Source: Gammaproteobacteria bacterium | GTDB lineage: Bacteria > Pseudomonadota > Gammaproteobacteria > Steroidobacterales > UBA11654 | Length of the DNA: 53,223 nt | NCBI GenBank assembly: GCA_029244925.1 | Contig: JAQWQE010000023.1 | Location: forward strand, 1-53,223 | Direction of reading: 5' to 3' | Shown: positions 44,472-53,223 of the stretch, one piece after another | Layout: each line of letters opens with the position of its first letter | Numbering within the stretch: position 1 is the stretch's first letter | The notes under the pieces: generated by a model | What the model was told of the DNA's origin: nothing | Database searches by the model: none | The model's input: only the letters and a program-made list of their open reading frames with translations | Position numbers and translations under genes: made by a program

Positions 44472-45470
44472 ATGAAAAAATATAATGTAGCTCTAATTGG
44501 TGCCACAGGAATGGTAGGGGAGTCATTGATTTCCATACTCCAAGAAAGGAAATTTCCAGTCAATAAACTTTACCCTTTAGCAAGTAAGAGATCATTGGGT
44601 AAGCAGGTTGAGTTTAATTCTCAATCCATTGAAGTGATTGATTTAGAAGAGTTTAATTTTAATGGTATCGATTTCTGTTTTTTCTCAGCTGGATCAAAAG
44701 TATCGGATCAATATGCCCCCATAGCTGCAAATGCAGGCGCTATTGTAATCGATAATACTTCTAGATATAGATATGAAGATGATATTCCATTAATCGTCCC
44801 TGAGGTGAACTCTTCCTTTCTTAAGAACTATAAAAATCGCAATATAATTGCTAACCCAAATTGCTCAACCATTCAGTTGATGGTAGCACTGGCTCCAATA
44901 CATGTTTATTCACCCATCAAAAAAATTAACATAGCAACATATCAATCGGTATCAGGGGCAGGCCGAAGTGCAGTCGAATTATTGAACCGTCAACTAACAG
45001 ATGTAAATTATCCAGAGCAGAATGAAAGCCCTCTCTTTGCTCATAATGTAATCCCTCAAATAGGAGATATTCAAGACAATGGGTACACATTAGAGGAAAT
45101 GAAATTAGTTTGGGAAACCAAAAAAATACTTGGATCAGATGATATTAAAGTGAATGCAACTGCGGTAAGGGTTCCAGTGAGAGTTGGACATGCTGAGGCT
45201 GTTACAATTGAAACAGAAACAGATATGAACCTTTCATTAATTAAAGATTTATTAAGCAAAGCACCAAGTATCCAACTTTTTGATGATGAGTCTTACCCAA
45301 TGTCTATTCTTCATGGAGAAGGCACTGATCAAGTGTTTGTAGGACGGATACGTAAAGATCTTTCCGATAAGAACTCCATTAACCTTTGGATTGTTGCAGA
45401 CAATATCCGAAAAGGAGCAGCGCTAAATTCAATTCAAATTGCTGAAACAATCATCCAATCTGATTACTAA
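44472..45470 (+). CDS. asd: Aspartate-semialdehyde dehydrogenase
   Basis: A 332-residue NADP-dependent enzyme that makes aspartate semialdehyde for lysine, threonine, methionine and DAP. The N-terminal Rossmann motif is ALIGATGMVGESL. The nucleophile is Cys131 in NPNCSTIQL. AYQSVSGAGR-type sequence appears as YQSVSGAGRSAVELL, and RVPVRVGHAEA completes the active site. In E. coli the catalytically uncertain paralogue usg holds this position before truA; here the catalytic Cys and substrate motifs are intact. Confidence 0.93.
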   Translation: MKKYNVALIGATGMVGESLISILQERKFPVNKLYPLASKRSLGKQVEFNSQSIEVIDLEEFNFNGIDFCFFSAGSKVSDQYAPIAANAGAIVIDNTSRYRYEDDIPLIVPEVNSSFLKNYKNRNIIANPNCSTIQLMVALAPIHVYSPIKKINIATYQSVSGAGRSAVELLNRQLTDVNYPEQNESPLFAHNVIPQIGDIQDNGYTLEEMKLVWETKKILGSDDIKVNATAVRVPVRVGHAEAVTIETETDMNLSLIKDLLSKAPSIQLFDDESYPMSILHGEGTDQVFVGRIRKDLSDKNSINLWIVADNIRKGAALNSIQIAETIIQSDY

Positions 45471-45473
45471 GGC

Positions 45474-46247
45474 ATGTCTACCTCAGCAATGAAGTTAGCT
45501 TGCGGGGTTGAATACATTGGTACTCAATATTGTGGTTGGCAGTCACAAAAAGATCATGTTGCAATTCAGGATCATTTAGAAAAGGCCATAAGTAGAGTTG
45601 CAAACGAATCCATTAGAATTCATGGCTCAGGAAGAACTGATAGTGGCGTGCATGCTTATGAGCAAGTTTTTCATTTTACCTCCCATGCCAAGAGGGAGAA
45701 AAATCAATGGATCGATGGTATTAACTCTAATTTACCTAAGGATATTCTTATTCGGTGGGTTAAAGAAGTGCCTATTGAATTTGATGCAAGAAGATCAGCA
45801 CTTTTTCGTCGTTATGATTACTTGATAGAAAATAATAGGCCAAGTGTTTTTTTAAAAGGAAGATCTCTTTTTGTTTATAAAAAACTCAACCTTATGTCTA
45901 TGAAAAAAGCAGCCAATCACTTAATTGGGAAAAATGATTTTTCTTCATTTAGAGCCTCCAGTTGTCAATCTAATAATCCCACACGTGAGATGAAATCAAT
46001 ATCTGTTGTTCAAGAAGATCAGTTAAGAATTGAATTTATTGCTAATGCCTACCTGCATCATATGATTAGAAATATAATGGGGACATTAATCGATATTGGC
46101 CATGGGAAAATAGAGGCTGATATGATGAAAGAAATACTGGATGCAAAAGACAGAAAATTGGCTTCAAAAAAAGTATCTGCCGATGGGTTGTATCTCTTTA
46201 GTGTAAAATATCCTGAAAAATATCAATTGCCTACCATTGGCATTTAG
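45474..46247 (+). CDS. truA: tRNA pseudouridine(38-40) synthase
   Basis: A 257-residue pseudouridine synthase of the anticodon stem-loop. The catalytic Asp56 lies in GSGRTDSGVHA. Other conserved parts are VEYIGTQYCGWQSQ and FIANAYLHHMIRNIMGTLIDIG. The start is ATG 45474, 3 bases after asd. Length is normal. Confidence 0.97.
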   Translation: MSTSAMKLACGVEYIGTQYCGWQSQKDHVAIQDHLEKAISRVANESIRIHGSGRTDSGVHAYEQVFHFTSHAKREKNQWIDGINSNLPKDILIRWVKEVPIEFDARRSALFRRYDYLIENNRPSVFLKGRSLFVYKKLNLMSMKKAANHLIGKNDFSSFRASSCQSNNPTREMKSISVVQEDQLRIEFIANAYLHHMIRNIMGTLIDIGHGKIEADMMKEILDAKDRKLASKKVSADGLYLFSVKYPEKYQLPTIGI

Positions 46248-46310
46248 ATAAGATAAGTTAATTGAATTTTGAAAATGATATTTACTAAAAGCATAGGAAG
46301 AAAATAGACA

Positions 46311-47180
46311 ATGAGTTGGTTTGAAAAAATAGTTCCCTCGATGATTAAGACCAAAAAAAAACAAAGGTCTAAATCAGTTCCTGAAGGCGTTTGGGTGACA
46401 TGCGATGAATGCAAAGCACAATTGTATAGGGCAGAGTTGGAAAGAAATCTACATGTTTGCAATCAGTGTAATCATCATATGAGAATAGGAGCAAGGTATC
46501 GTCTCGAGAACTTTTTTGATAAAGGAACCATAAAAGAATATTTCAATAATCTTATTTCTACAGATCCCTTGAAGTTCAGAGACACTAAAAAATACAAAGA
46601 TCGATTAACTGAGTCCAAGAAGAAGTCAGGAGAAAATGATGCTTTATTAGTCATGAAAGGATCTGTAAAGGGTATTGAGATGGTTGCTTGTGCATTTGAA
46701 TTTAATTTTCTAGGTGGTTCAATGGGCTCAGTGGTTGGTGAGAAATTTCTTCGAGGAGTGAATCTTAGTATAGAAAATAAAACACCTTTTATTTGTTTTA
46801 CTGCAAGCGGAGGAGCAAGAATGCAAGAAGCTTTTCTTTCACTGATGCAATTAGCCAAAACAACCTCAGCATTGGTTGAGTTGGATTATGAGAAATTACC
46901 TTATATCTCTGTTATGACTGATCCCACAACAGGAGGAGTATCGGCAAGTATAGCAATGCTTGGTGATATCAATATTGCAGAACCGGGAGCATTGATTGGA
47001 TTTGCCGGCCCCAGAGTAATTGAGCAAACAGTTGGAGAAAAATTACCTGAGGGATTTCAAAGAAGTGATTTTCTAATGGAAAAAGGCGTTCTTGATATGA
47101 TTGTTGATCGCAGAGAGATGAGAAATACTATTTCTCAGTTGATCTCTACTTTGACTCAAAAAGAAATTCAAGAGGATTAG
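46311..47180 (+). CDS. accD: Acetyl-CoA carboxylase carboxyltransferase subunit beta
   Basis: A 289-residue subunit of the fatty-acid-synthesis carboxylase. The N-terminal zinc ribbon has Cys31, Cys34, Cys50 and Cys53 (CDEC and CNQC). The crotonase-like half contains [33 protein letters not shown] and [10 protein letters not shown]. It works with AccA, AccB and AccC, which are not in the window. The order truA-accD-folC matches gammaproteobacteria, without dedA between. Confidence 0.97.
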   Translation: MSWFEKIVPSMIKTKKKQRSKSVPEGVWVTCDECKAQLYRAELERNLHVCNQCNHHMRIGARYRLENFFDKGTIKEYFNNLISTDPLKFRDTKKYKDRLTESKKKSGENDALLVMKGSVKGIEMVACAFEFNFLGGSMGSVVGEKFLRGVNLSIENKTPFICFTASGGARMQEAFLSLMQLAKTTSALVELDYEKLPYISVMTDPTTGGVSASIAMLGDINIAEPGALIGFAGPRVIEQTVGEKLPEGFQRSDFLMEKGVLDMIVDRREMRNTISQLISTLTQKEIQED

Positions 47181-47202
47181 CATCAATATAAAGGAATCTT
47201 AA

Positions 47203-48471
47203 ATGGAAAGCTGGGGTCTCCATGAGTGGTTAGAATATCAGGAAACTTTGAATCCTAATGATATTGATCTTGATCTTTCTCGAATAGAAAAAGTATATAA
47301 AAAGCTAGATATATTACCTCCAAAAGATAAGAAATTCTTAATTGCAGGGACCAATGGCAAGGGAACAACTGTTGCCTTTATTGAAGATCTTCTAATCAAT
47401 AGAAATTTAAAAGTTGGATCCTATACCTCTCCACATTTAATTAGCTATAACGAAAGAATTACCATCAATAAAGAAATGGTAAAGGATTCTGATTTAATTA
47501 AAGCATTTAAAACCATAGAGTCAGTCAGGGATAATGTACCTCTTACTTATTTTGAATTTGGAACATTGGCAGCTTTTTTAACCTTAACCCAAGCTAAATG
47601 CGATGCATGGGTGATAGAGGTTGGTTTGGGTGGCAGACTGGATGCTACGAATGTTCTAGAACCCACAATGTCTATTATTACTAATATTGCTTTAGATCAT
47701 CAAGAATGGCTAGGGAACAGTTTAGAACAAATTGCTAAAGAGAAAGCAGGAATAATTAAACCATCAATACCTATCATTTATGGAGATGACTCCATGGAGA
47801 AAATAATTAGAAACATCGCTAACACTAACGATTCTGATTTATTTATAGGGGGTGTTGATTTTTCACTGGTTAATAAAAATGAAGGATCAGCCTGGTATGG
47901 TTTATTTAATAGTATTGATAATATCAATGCTCCTAAAACATGGGGCCCTGCTGAATATCAAAATTTAGCCACAGCTTTAACTGCCATCGAGTTGCAAGAT
48001 GAAAATCTTTTACCCAATGAGAGTGAACTTAATCTTATTTTGAAGAAATTCTACTTACCCGGTAGATTTGAAAAAATAGAGAAGAATTTAACATGGATTC
48101 TAGACGTTGCTCATAATCCACAAGCAGCCAATAATCTATTCAAGCGACTGGAATTACTGCCCAAGATAGGAGCTAAGTATATGATCATAAGTATGATGAA
48201 AGACAAGGATATTTCTGGTTTTATTGACGTTTTCTCAGACGTTATCTCAGAATGGATTGTCTGCAAGATGGATACAGAAAGGTCATTAACATCACATGAA
48301 TTATCTGAGAAACTGGTTACATTTGGTTTGTCTAATGTTACTGTTATGACTGAACCTAAAAAAGCTTTTAATTATGTTAAAGGAATTGCATCGAAGGATG
48401 ATATAGCAATTGTTACTGGCTCCTTCGAATTAGTAGGTCCAGCAATAAGTTGGTTTGACTCAGTTCAATAA
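47203..48471 (+). CDS. folC: Bifunctional folylpolyglutamate/dihydrofolate synthase
   Basis: A 422-residue Mur-ligase-like enzyme that adds glutamates to dihydropteroate/folate. The P-loop is AGTNGKGTTVAFIEDLL. SYTSPHLISYNERITIN, EVGLGGRLDATNVL and ILDVAHNPQAANNL are the remaining family marks. It follows accD by 22 bases. Folate supply links it to glyA, folD and the purine genes here. Confidence 0.97.
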   Translation: MESWGLHEWLEYQETLNPNDIDLDLSRIEKVYKKLDILPPKDKKFLIAGTNGKGTTVAFIEDLLINRNLKVGSYTSPHLISYNERITINKEMVKDSDLIKAFKTIESVRDNVPLTYFEFGTLAAFLTLTQAKCDAWVIEVGLGGRLDATNVLEPTMSIITNIALDHQEWLGNSLEQIAKEKAGIIKPSIPIIYGDDSMEKIIRNIANTNDSDLFIGGVDFSLVNKNEGSAWYGLFNSIDNINAPKTWGPAEYQNLATALTAIELQDENLLPNESELNLILKKFYLPGRFEKIEKNLTWILDVAHNPQAANNLFKRLELLPKIGAKYMIISMMKDKDISGFIDVFSDVISEWIVCKMDTERSLTSHELSEKLVTFGLSNVTVMTEPKKAFNYVKGIASKDDIAIVTGSFELVGPAISWFDSVQ

Positions 48472-48475
48472 AAAT

Positions 48476-48871
48476 ATGAAAGAAAAATTAATTGGTTTTA
48501 CAACTCTAGCAATAATTATTGTTATGCTTTTGCTTAATTTATTGCAGGGAAGGGGAATGGAAAATCTCAATCAGTACAGAGAGAAACAAACGAATATCAT
48601 TACTCAAGATGATTTTAAAAAAGAACAATTCAACCCCAACTGGACCCTTCAGATAGCAGCATTTAATAATTATGAAGAGGCATTGAAACTTGCGAAGGAG
48701 CTGGAAAAAATAAGAATGAAAGTTCTTATCAGCGAAAGAAAAGTAGAGAATAGTAAGATATATAGAGTCAGAATTTTACAAAAAAATGAAAACGATAAAA
48801 TGAAAAGCACAATCAAAAGATTGGAAAAAAATAATTACAGTTATCAGGTATTAAAACTCAGTCAGCAATGA
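48476..48871 (+). CDS. SPOR domain-containing protein (DedD-like)
   Basis: A 131-residue protein with an N-terminal single transmembrane segment (about residues 5-24) and a C-terminal SPOR domain (WTLQIAAFNNYEEALKLAKEL to the end), which binds denuded septal peptidoglycan. Position between folC and cvpA matches dedD. I choose ATG 48476, 4 bases after the folC stop; an upstream TTG at 48455 in frame would overlap folC and add seven hydrophilic residues. It overlaps cvpA by 4 bases. Confidence 0.88.
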   Translation: MKEKLIGFTTLAIIIVMLLLNLLQGRGMENLNQYREKQTNIITQDDFKKEQFNPNWTLQIAAFNNYEEALKLAKELEKIRMKVLISERKVENSKIYRVRILQKNENDKMKSTIKRLEKNNYSYQVLKLSQQ

Positions 48872-49398
48872 TCAATCATTTTGTTATTCCTAACTTTTAT
48901 ATACCTCTAAATTTTTTTGGTTCAGATCAATCCATCGCAATGTTGGATTTTATTTTTATAGCAATTTTACTGATTTCTTTAGTCATTGGTCTTTATAGAG
49001 GCTTCATTAAAGAGATATTATCTTTACTAACATGGATTATAGCTTTCTGGGCTACCTTTAGTTTTGATTCTCAACTTGAGATTTATTTTGCCTCCACCAT
49101 TGCAACAGAAGCTTCAAGAATATGGTTATCAAGACTTATTATATTAGTGGTTGTCCTGCTTTTTGGAGCTTATATAAATAAACTTTTTTCTAAGATAAGT
49201 TGGAAATTTGCGGGTAATGTATTTTTTGGTTTAGGATTTGGCCTTCTAAGAGGACTTATTTTAATTGCAATTCTCATTTTAGTTCTTGAAGACAGTGGGC
49301 AATACAATGAAGCTTGGGTTCAGAATGCAATGTTATTAGAATTTGCAGAAAATATTTCTGATTTTTTTAATAATATTTTTATTGAACAGTATGGTTAA
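48868..49398 (+). CDS. cvpA: CvpA family inner-membrane protein
   Basis: A protein of up to 176 residues with four transmembrane segments. The family signature is IGLYRGFIKEILSLLTWIIAFW. It is associated with colicin V production and membrane/septum functions in E. coli. The start is ambiguous: ATG 48868 overlaps the SPOR gene (ATGA) but adds 24 residues before the usual family start, while ATG 48940 gives MLDFIFIAILLIS, which looks like other CvpA proteins, without a ribosome site. purF follows as in E. coli. Confidence 0.88.
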   Translation: MINHFVIPNFYIPLNFFGSDQSIAMLDFIFIAILLISLVIGLYRGFIKEILSLLTWIIAFWATFSFDSQLEIYFASTIATEASRIWLSRLIILVVVLLFGAYINKLFSKISWKFAGNVFFGLGFGLLRGLILIAILILVLEDSGQYNEAWVQNAMLLEFAENISDFFNNIFIEQYG

Positions 49399-49441
49399 TA
49401 TGACATTATAGCTTTGAATTATAAATGGGGGAGTAATTTGA

Positions 49442-50962
49442 ATGTGTGGATTAGTTGGAATCGTAGCTAACCATCCTGTCAATCAGGAAATTTATGATGC
49501 TTTAACTGTTCTGCAGCACAGGGGACAGGACTCATCCGGTATCATGACCGATGATAATGGAGTCTTGTGTTTAAGAAAAAGTAATGGTCTGGTCAGCGAT
49601 GTTTTTTCACAAGAAGATATGGCTACGCTCAGAGGCAATATTGGAATTGGTCATGTCAGATACCCCACAGCTGGTTCTTTAAGTTCAACAGAAGCTCAAC
49701 CTTTCTATGTCAATACTCCATTTGGAATATCCTTGGCACACAATGGTAACTTGGTTAATACCAATGAGCTGAGAGATCATCTTAAAAAAGTTGATAAGAG
49801 GCATTTAAATACAGAATCTGATACGGAAGCTCTACTTAATCTATTTGCTCACGAGGTACAAATACAGAACCTTGAAGAAGTGACACCTCAATCAATATTT
49901 GATGCAACTGAGAAAGTTTTTAATAGATGCTCAGGAGGATACGCCGTAGTAGCAATGATATTGAATCATGGATTGATTGCTTTTAGAGATCCTAATGCCA
50001 TTAGACCCCTTGTTATTGGAGTCCGTGAATCCAATGAAGGTAAGGAGTATATGGTAGCTTCTGAAAGTGTTGCTCTTGATGTAGTGGGTTTTTCTTTGTT
50101 GAGAGATGTTTTACCAGGCGAGGCTATATTTATTGATACTGGAGGTAATTTTTATTCGAAACAATGCGTTGAACCCAAAAGTTACACTCCCTGTATTTTT
50201 GAGTTTGTTTATTTTGCGAGACCCGATTCTATAATCGATGGAATGTCGGTTTATAAATCAAGACTAAAGATGGGAGAGTATTTAGCTCAAAGCATTATAG
50301 AAAAAGGTTTGCATCATGAAGTTGATGTAGTAATCCCCATTCCTGATACCAGTAGAACAAGTGCACTCCAAGTAGCACATCATCTTGGGGTTAAATACAG
50401 AGAAGGTTTTATCAAGAATAGATACATTGGCAGAACGTTTATTATGCCTGGACAAGATAAAAGAAAGAAGTCAGTTAGACAGAAACTCAATCCAATTGAA
50501 CTTGAACTAAAAGATAAAAATGTACTGCTTATTGATGATTCAATAGTTAGGGGTACAACATCGAAGCGAATTATAGAAATGACAAGAAGCACTGGAGCAA
50601 AAAAAGTATTTTTTGCATCCGCAGCCCCTCCAGTAAAATACCCCAATGTTTATGGTATTGATATGCCAGCATCGAGTGAATTGATTGCAAGTGGAAAGAG
50701 TGAAGAAGAATTAGCTGGTTTTATTGGTGCAGATTGGTTAATTTATCAAACTCTAGACGATCTCATTGAGGCTGTAAAATTTGATGAAACCGGCGTTCAA
50801 GCCTTTGATACTTCATGTTTTTCAGGAGAATACGTGACCAATGATATTAGTCAGAAATACCTGAAATCACTTGAGTCAAAAAGAAGCGATGATGCTATTA
50901 GAGAGTCTGAGCAGTTAAGAAAGCAAATTGAAATTAATGATCCTTCAATCTCTGCTAATTAA
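49442..50962 (+). CDS. purF: Amidophosphoribosyltransferase
   Basis: A 506-residue enzyme for the first committed step of purine synthesis. The N-terminal glutaminase nucleophile is Cys2 (MCGLVGIVANH), exposed after Met removal. HRGQDSSGI and the PRPP-binding VLLIDDSIVRGTTSKRI are present. It overlaps the lpxH 3' end by 8 bases. A purR-type operator is not evident upstream. Confidence 0.97.
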   Translation: MCGLVGIVANHPVNQEIYDALTVLQHRGQDSSGIMTDDNGVLCLRKSNGLVSDVFSQEDMATLRGNIGIGHVRYPTAGSLSSTEAQPFYVNTPFGISLAHNGNLVNTNELRDHLKKVDKRHLNTESDTEALLNLFAHEVQIQNLEEVTPQSIFDATEKVFNRCSGGYAVVAMILNHGLIAFRDPNAIRPLVIGVRESNEGKEYMVASESVALDVVGFSLLRDVLPGEAIFIDTGGNFYSKQCVEPKSYTPCIFEFVYFARPDSIIDGMSVYKSRLKMGEYLAQSIIEKGLHHEVDVVIPIPDTSRTSALQVAHHLGVKYREGFIKNRYIGRTFIMPGQDKRKKSVRQKLNPIELELKDKNVLLIDDSIVRGTTSKRIIEMTRSTGAKKVFFASAAPPVKYPNVYGIDMPASSELIASGKSEEELAGFIGADWLIYQTLDDLIEAVKFDETGVQAFDTSCFSGEYVTNDISQKYLKSLESKRSDDAIRESEQLRKQIEINDPSISAN

Positions 50963-51689
50963 TAAGATCAATTAAAACTGGATCCTCATTAGACCAATCT
51001 AAGATAATTACACTTTCATCCGTCCAGTCACCAAGAACGAAACGTTCGCAATAATGATTATTGCTTTCAATGATATGTTTAGCGGGTCTATGGGTATGGC
51101 CATGGATAATTAAATCAACTTGATGGGCATTAATTACTTTTTCTATAGTTGCTTGATTGACATCCATTATAGTCATTGATTTCTTTTCTTTAGAGTTCTG
51201 ACTGGCATCTTTGGCCTCTCCTGCAATTTTTAATCTTTTACTTATAGGAAAACCCAAAAAATCCTTTTGCCAATCTTTATTTCGCACAATTTTTCTAAAC
51301 ATTTGATACTCAGTATCATCAATGCAGAACTCATCGCCATGAGAGACCAGAACTTTTTTATTTTTATAAGTAAAAACATATGGATCAGAAATTAATTCCA
51401 CACCGGTTTCTTCTAAGAATTTATTTCCGATTAAGAAGTCACGGTTGCCATATAGGAAATAAGTTTTTATATTACTAGTTGTAAGTTCCAAAAGTGCACT
51501 CTTAATGTATTGATGTAATGGTGTTTCATGATCATCTCCAACCCAGGATTCAAATAAATCACCAATGATATAGAGCTCAATATCATCTTTATTATTTTTT
51601 ATGAGGCTCTCAAGATAGGATTTAAACATAGATGTAATAAGAGGCTGATCATCATTAAGATGGAGATCAGAGATAAAAACTTTTTTCAT
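50955..51689 (-). CDS. lpxH: UDP-2,3-diacylglucosamine hydrolase
   Basis: A 244-residue calcineurin-like phosphoesterase that makes lipid X from UDP-diacylglucosamine for lipid A. Metal motifs are ISDLHL, IGDLFESWVGDD, YGNRDFLIG, VSHGDEFC and HGHTHRPA. This shows a Gram-negative lipid A pathway. It is last in a folD-ppi-lpxH minus-strand group and converges on purF. Confidence 0.96.
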   Translation of the reverse strand: MKKVFISDLHLNDDQPLITSMFKSYLESLIKNNKDDIELYIIGDLFESWVGDDHETPLHQYIKSALLELTTSNIKTYFLYGNRDFLIGNKFLEETGVELISDPYVFTYKNKKVLVSHGDEFCIDDTEYQMFRKIVRNKDWQKDFLGFPISKRLKIAGEAKDASQNSKEKKSMTIMDVNQATIEKVINAHQVDLIIHGHTHRPAKHIIESNNHYCERFVLGDWTDESVIILDWSNEDPVLIDLIN

Positions 51690-51718
51690 TTATTACCCTC
51701 TTTAACTCAGAGTATCGA

Positions 51719-52291
51719 TTAATTGATTCGAGAAGCCTCTAAAACAATCACTGGAGAGATCGGAACATCTTGCATTCCGTTCATTGATTGAGTTGCACTT
51801 CCAGCAATCATATCAATTACATTAAACCCTTCAATCACTTCACCAAACACTGCATAGCCCCATCTGGTAGCCATAGGGTCTAATGTAAAATTATCAACCA
51901 AGTTAATATAAAACTGAGAGCTCGCTGTATGTGGATCTGTTTCTCTTGCCATAGCTATTGTCATTCTTCTATTACTAAGGCCATTACCCGATTCATTGAT
52001 AATATTAGGGTAGGTTTCTTTTGATTCCAGGTCTGAAGTGAAGCCACCACCTTGAATAACAAAGCCTTGGATCACTCTATGGAAAACAGTGTTCTCAAAA
52101 AAATCATCTTCAATGTAACGAAGAAAATTCTCAACCGTGAGTGGAGCTCTATTTCTATCCAGTTCAATTATGAATGATCCTGATGTAGTCACTATTTTAA
52201 TTTGAGGGTAATTTTCTGATGCAATGTTTTCATTGATTATTAATAAAAATGCTAATGTTATTAATATTGATTTTTTTAGATATTTTTTCAT
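51719..52291 (-). CDS. Peptidyl-prolyl cis-trans isomerase, cyclophilin type (secreted)
   Basis: A 190-residue cyclophilin with a signal peptide (about residues 1-25, ending NIAS), so probably periplasmic as PpiA. Active-site sequence is FHRVIQGFVIQGGGF and ASSQFYINL. The order lpxH-ppi resembles E. coli lpxH-ppiB, but there PpiB is cytoplasmic and lacks a signal peptide. The stop of folD is 7 bases upstream. Confidence 0.92.
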   Translation of the reverse strand: MKKYLKKSILITLAFLLIINENIASENYPQIKIVTTSGSFIIELDRNRAPLTVENFLRYIEDDFFENTVFHRVIQGFVIQGGGFTSDLESKETYPNIINESGNGLSNRRMTIAMARETDPHTASSQFYINLVDNFTLDPMATRWGYAVFGEVIEGFNVIDMIAGSATQSMNGMQDVPISPVIVLEASRIN

Positions 52292-52298
52292 TTTTTAA

Positions 52299-53200
52299 TT
52301 AAATATTAATCCACTTATCGGATGAAATCTTCCTTTCTTTTTTGTTATCACTCATGTTAATGCTCGAAGCAATGAGTGTATTTTTTAAAAGCATGGCCAC
52401 TGTCATTGGTCCAACTCCACCTGGCACAGGTGAGATCCATGAAGCTTGCTCTTTTGCAGTTTTAAAATCAACATCGCCAGTAACTTTGCCATTTTCATCT
52501 CGATTGATACCAATATCAAAAACAACAGCATCTTTCTTAATCCAGTTACCCGGTATGATTCCTATCTTACCAACCGCAACGGCTAAGATTTCCGCTTGAT
52601 TGACAAAACTTTCTAAATTTTTAGTAAATTTGTGACATACCGTTGTGGTAGCTCCTCTTAATAATAACTCTAGCGCAAGAGGTCGCCCTACCAAATTAGA
52701 TGCACCCACTATCACAGCATGCTTTCCCATTGGATCAATGCCAATGGAATCAAGCATAGTAATAACACCAATGGATGTGCAAGGTCTCAAGACTGGTATC
52801 CTTTGCATCAGCCTTCCTATGGTGTAAGGATGAAAACCATCAACATCTTTAATCGGATCTATTGATTCAATAATCTTTGTTTCGCTTATATGATCTGGAA
52901 GAGGAAGTTGTACCAGAATTCCATGAACTTCAGAATTATTATTGAGTGATTTAACTAATTCTATTAATTCTTTTTCAGATGTATCTTCAGGTAGATCATG
53001 ATTGAATGATTTCATTCCTACTTCTTCACAGGCAATTCTTTTGTTTCTAACATAAATTGCGGAGGCTGGATTATCTCCAACTATAACAACTGCCAAACCA
53101 GGAGGACTTATTCCATCATTAATATTCTTAGCAATACTTTTCTTAATTTCAGAAATAGTTTCTTGAGCTATTTTTTTCCATCTATTATATTTGCTGTCAT
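52299..53200 (-). CDS. folD: Methylenetetrahydrofolate dehydrogenase/cyclohydrolase, N-terminal frame disrupted
   Basis: FolD makes 10-formyl-THF from methylene-THF. The main frame is intact from residue about 10 on ([55 protein letters not shown]). The start is ATG 53200 with AGGA upstream, reading MTANIIDGK, as in other FolD proteins (IIDGKTIAQ). At the A7 run on the coding strand (53171-53177) the frame changes: the ATG frame meets TAG, while [17 protein letters not shown] continues in the next frame. Adding one A would restore it. Sequencing error, true frameshift and slippage-based expression are all possible. C-terminal about 18 residues extend past the usual end. Confidence 0.85.
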
Positions 53201-53223
53201 TATCTGTCCTAAAAAAGGTAATA

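Noticed and set aside
1-53223. Mobile elements, CRISPR arrays, prophage, restriction or toxin-antitoxin genes, tRNA or rRNA
   Set aside because: No transposase, integrase, direct-repeat array, phage protein or tRNA-like cloverleaf was recognised in the coding or intergenic sequence.

Overview
The window is a strongly AT-rich, almost gap-free stretch of bacterial chromosome. I infer a gammaproteobacterium, probably a free-living marine or oligotrophic one. The evidence is the gene order at the right end: prmB, aroC, an asd/usg-type gene, truA, accD, folC, a DedD-like SPOR protein, cvpA and purF, followed by lpxH, a cyclophilin gene and folD. This closely follows the enterobacterial order. Gammaproteobacterial-type parE-parC, nrdR-rib-nusB-thiL-pgpA, DUF1820 and TadA agree. 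The accessory content (DUF3604, a haloalkane dehalogenase, paired acyl-CoA dehydrogenases, an alkyl sulfatase) is common in marine heterotrophs. A genus cannot be named from the sequence alone. I see no rRNA, tRNA, insertion sequence, CRISPR array, phage or plasmid gene. No gene-free stretch reaches 300 bases.

Layout. 1-10 kb: tail of a DUF3604 gene, glyoxalase I, a flavoprotein, a periplasmic M3 peptidase with a clear terminator, a small DUF998/PepSY/ferritin-like group, an orphan acyl-CoA carboxyltransferase, purT and a PhzF-like isomerase. 10-21 kb (accessory): two uncharacterised proteins, a secreted amidohydrolase, a heteromeric-looking acyl-CoA dehydrogenase pair behind a perfect inverted-repeat operator, a haloalkane dehalogenase with a DUF1330 partner, tadA, and a minus-strand tandem of alkyl sulfatase, Tp34/FetP-like metal-binding protein with a tiny upstream membrane ORF under a Fur-like box, and an EamA transporter. 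21-34 kb: DUF1820, purL, glyA, then the nrdR-ribD-ribE-ribBX-ribH-ribF-nusB-thiL-methyltransferase-pgpA operon, meeting xseB. 34-36.5 kb: rubrerythrin behind a 7-1-7 palindrome, a strong hairpin terminator, an Fe-S/CCG oxidoreductase and DUF3501. 36.5-42.4 kb: parE, parC, efp, two convergent tiny membrane ORFs and psd. 42.4-53.2 kb: the conserved prmB-to-purF run, meeting a minus-strand folD-ppi-lpxH operon.

Noteworthy points. (1) ribE has an in-frame TAA where the family has Glu, and the missing C-terminal helix is still encoded after it. (2) folD is out of frame near its N terminus at an A7 run. (3) psd appears to start at an AUU codon behind a GGAGG Shine-Dalgarno, which restores a normal-length protein. 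(4) Three candidate operators are visible: a Fur-like box, a PerR-like palindrome before rubrerythrin, and an 11-bp inverted repeat before the acyl-CoA dehydrogenases. (5) The GTP cyclohydrolase II half of RibBA is degenerate. No strikingly new multi-gene system is visible; the best candidates for undescribed biology are the Fur-box/mini-membrane-protein/Tp34 unit and the rubrerythrin/Fe-S/DUF3501 cluster.
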